Shown here: piece by piece, positions 62,653 to 64,000 of the stretch | How positions within the stretch are numbered: the first letter of the stretch is position 1 | How the letters are laid out: every line of letters begins with the position of its first letter | Source: Acidimicrobiales bacterium | Lineage (GTDB): Bacteria > Actinomycetota > Acidimicrobiia > Acidimicrobiales > SZUA-35 | Length of the DNA: 64,000 bases | Reading direction: 5' to 3' | Assembly (NCBI GenBank): GCA_041394265.1 | Contig: JAWKIO010000005.1 | Span: 4,092,001-4,156,000 of the forward strand | The notes under the pieces: generated by a model | What the model saw: the letters and a program-made list of their open reading frames with translations, nothing else | What the model was told of the DNA's origin: nothing | Databases searched by the model: none | Program-made: the position numbers and the translations under genes

Positions 62653-63807
62653 GTGTTCGATGCCGTCACAACCGAAGGTCTCCGCGAACTCGCACGCACT
62701 ACGACCGGCCACCACCTCTCGGTCTTCATGCCCACTCATCCGCCCGGTGCACCGGCGAGAGCCCAGGATCCCATCCGTCTGCGTCAGCTCCTCGACCGGG
62801 CCCGGGACCAACTGGTCGACCTCGGGATGCGGCGCCCGGATGCGGAGGAGTTCCTCGCTCCGGCCACCGCATTGGTCGGCGACGCGGCCTTCTGGACCGG
62901 GGCCGGATCCGGCATTGCGGTCTTCCTCGATGCCGACGGGCTGCGCCACTACCGGCTTGCGCATGCGCCCGAACCCCGCAGCGTCATTGCCGACCGCTTC
63001 CAGCTCCGACCGCTCGTGCCGGCCGTCGCCCACAGCGATCACTACTGGGTGCTGTCCCTCAGCCAACACGACGTGCGGCTCCTGCGCGGCAACCGCGCCG
63101 AGGGCCTGCGTCGCATCGGTCTCGGCGACGTGCCGACCTCGCTCGAAGAGGCTCTACGGTTCGACGACCGTGAGCGCCAACTCCAGAGCCATGCATCGAG
63201 CCGAGCGGGCGCCGGCGGCGTGGCGATGACCATGCACGGTCAGGGCGGCATCAAGGACACGACCGATGACGAACGCACCCGGTTCTGCCGGATCGTCGAC
63301 GGCTACGTTCGGCCGTTGGTGGAGGGCGGGACCGAACCGATCGTGCTCGCCGGCGAGCGTCGCCTCCTCGACGAGTTCCGCAAGGTCTGCCATCTCGACC
63401 GGCTGGCGCCACGCGATGTCGTCGGCAACCCGGATCACCTGACCGATCAGCAGTTGGGCGATGCGGCCTGGGACATCGTGAGTGACCTGATCGAGCAGCA
63501 GCTGATGGACGACACCGAAGTGTTCAGCGCTGCGGTCGAAAATCGGGTGAGCTCCCTCGACGAGACCGTGCTCGCTGCAATCGACGGCAAGGTCGACACG
63601 GTGATCGTGCCCCTCGGTGTCGAGCACCTCGGCGAGCTCGACCTGCGGGACCGGGTCGTCATCGACCGCCCCGCCGGTTCGGCCGGCGTCGGCGATCTCT
63701 ATGACCTGACCGTGGCCGAAGTGCTCCGTCACGGCGGCCGAGTCCATGCGGTCGACGCTGCCCTGGTCCCGGGCCCCGGCCCGGTGGCGGCCACGTTGCG
63801 GTACTGA
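62653..63807 (+). CDS. baeRF3-like bacterial release-factor-family protein
   Basis: The 384-residue protein resembles the baeRF3 family (LSVFMPTHPPGAPARAQDPI, VAHSDHYWVLSLSQHDVRLL and a middle MHGQGGIKD loop). The end, GKVDTVIVPLGVEHLGELDL and HGGRVHAVDAALVPGPGPVA, is L7Ae-like. A ribosome-rescue or hibernation role is suggested by family membership only. GTG 62653 has a good AAGGAG site; the frame upstream to 62584 is not needed. It follows the dioxygenase gene by 113 bases. Confidence 0.82.
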   Translation: MFDAVTTEGLRELARTTTGHHLSVFMPTHPPGAPARAQDPIRLRQLLDRARDQLVDLGMRRPDAEEFLAPATALVGDAAFWTGAGSGIAVFLDADGLRHYRLAHAPEPRSVIADRFQLRPLVPAVAHSDHYWVLSLSQHDVRLLRGNRAEGLRRIGLGDVPTSLEEALRFDDRERQLQSHASSRAGAGGVAMTMHGQGGIKDTTDDERTRFCRIVDGYVRPLVEGGTEPIVLAGERRLLDEFRKVCHLDRLAPRDVVGNPDHLTDQQLGDAAWDIVSDLIEQQLMDDTEVFSAAVENRVSSLDETVLAAIDGKVDTVIVPLGVEHLGELDLRDRVVIDRPAGSAGVGDLYDLTVAEVLRHGGRVHAVDAALVPGPGPVAATLRY

Positions 63808-63829
63808 CCGCAAGGAGTGCCCAGCCCAG

Positions 63830-63861
63830 GGGCGCCAGGTTCCTCCAACCACCTGGCGCCC
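63830..63861. terminator. Hairpin terminator between convergent genes
   Basis: GGGCGCCAGGT (63830-63840) and ACCTGGCGCCC (63851-63861) form an 11-bp perfect stem with a 10-base loop, between the baeRF3-like gene and the convergent partial gene at the right edge. Confidence 0.7.
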
Positions 63862-63875
63862 TTGCCGCGTCTGGG

Positions 63876-64000
63876 CTACTCGGCGAACAGGACCCGGATG
63901 ACGCCGGCCTCCCAGACGCTGCCGTCCTCGGCGCTACGAGCGAGGAAGACGGCAGCGCCGCCGCGGGCGTCGACCGTCGGCACGGCGAAGGTCTCGGTGA
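63876..64000 (-). CDS. C-terminal fragment of an unidentified protein
   Basis: A - strand frame is open from the window edge to a TAG at 63878-63876 and encodes the last 40 residues, with ARGGAAVFLARSAEDGSVWE in the middle. It is coherent but too short for a family call. It converges on the baeRF3-like gene across a strong hairpin. Confidence 0.5.
   Translation of the reverse strand, partial: TETFAVPTVDARGGAAVFLARSAEDGSVWEAGVIRVLFAE

Overview
The window is GC-rich, densely coded chromosomal DNA of an actinobacterium. The gene content points to class Acidimicrobiia, for example an Ilumatobacter-like lineage: the TIGR03960/TIGR03936 pair followed by Rne/Rng, rplU, rpmA, obgE and proB, the nadD - LytR_C - rsfS order, class II DAHP synthase, an F420 reductase and Tad/TadE-type pilus genes. 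The class assignment is inferred from gene content and base composition, not from a database search.

Bases 1-12,700 are core cell-envelope and RNA biology on the + strand: a pilin fused to a ricin-like lectin module, ndk, the shape/elongasome operon mreB-mreC-mreD-mrdA-rodA, a two-gene radical-SAM pair, an RNase E/G with a long disordered N-terminus, then rplU-rpmA and a strong hairpin. Bases 12,800-18,100 hold three Tad-type pseudopilin genes, obgE and proB. On the - strand, 18,280-22,180 is a likely operon (AAA+ ATPase, MurJ flippase, PspA). It is divergent from a MoxR ATPase/VWA pair, which is followed by an ECF sigma/anti-sigma pair, small membrane and lipoprotein genes, DAHP synthase, a primary-like sigma factor, nadD, a LytR_C protein, rsfS, a methyltransferase and leuS.

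From tRNA-Ala(GGC) at 37,328-37,400 to about 47,480 lies an accessory island of roughly 10 kb. It contains two IS256-family elements, each with 8-bp target duplications. It also contains a decayed MNT/HEPN toxin-antitoxin module, a MazE/MazF-like module with a palindrome over its start codon, lipoproteins (one DUF6174-like), a frameshifted membrane methyltransferase and several unrecognised small genes. A tyrosine-recombinase C-terminal remnant sits at the far end. Core genes resume at 47,591 with a PfkB-family sugar kinase.

The last 16 kb is metabolic. A TrmO-like tRNA methyltransferase is followed by a - strand trio: an orphan NuoF-like flavoprotein with a hemerythrin-like tail, an NADPH:F420 oxidoreductase and a baeRF protein. 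Next comes a complete oligopeptide-type ABC importer and a 2-keto-4-pentenoate hydratase family gene. Divergent from these is a cytochrome P450 - LigA - LigB extradiol dioxygenase operon. Together the importer, P450, ring-cleavage dioxygenase and hydratase look like an aromatic-compound uptake and meta-cleavage module of unknown substrate. A second baeRF gene and a partial gene close the window. A recurring TAGCCT/TACCGT-like hexamer 6-9 nt before many start codons suggests widespread leaderless transcription.
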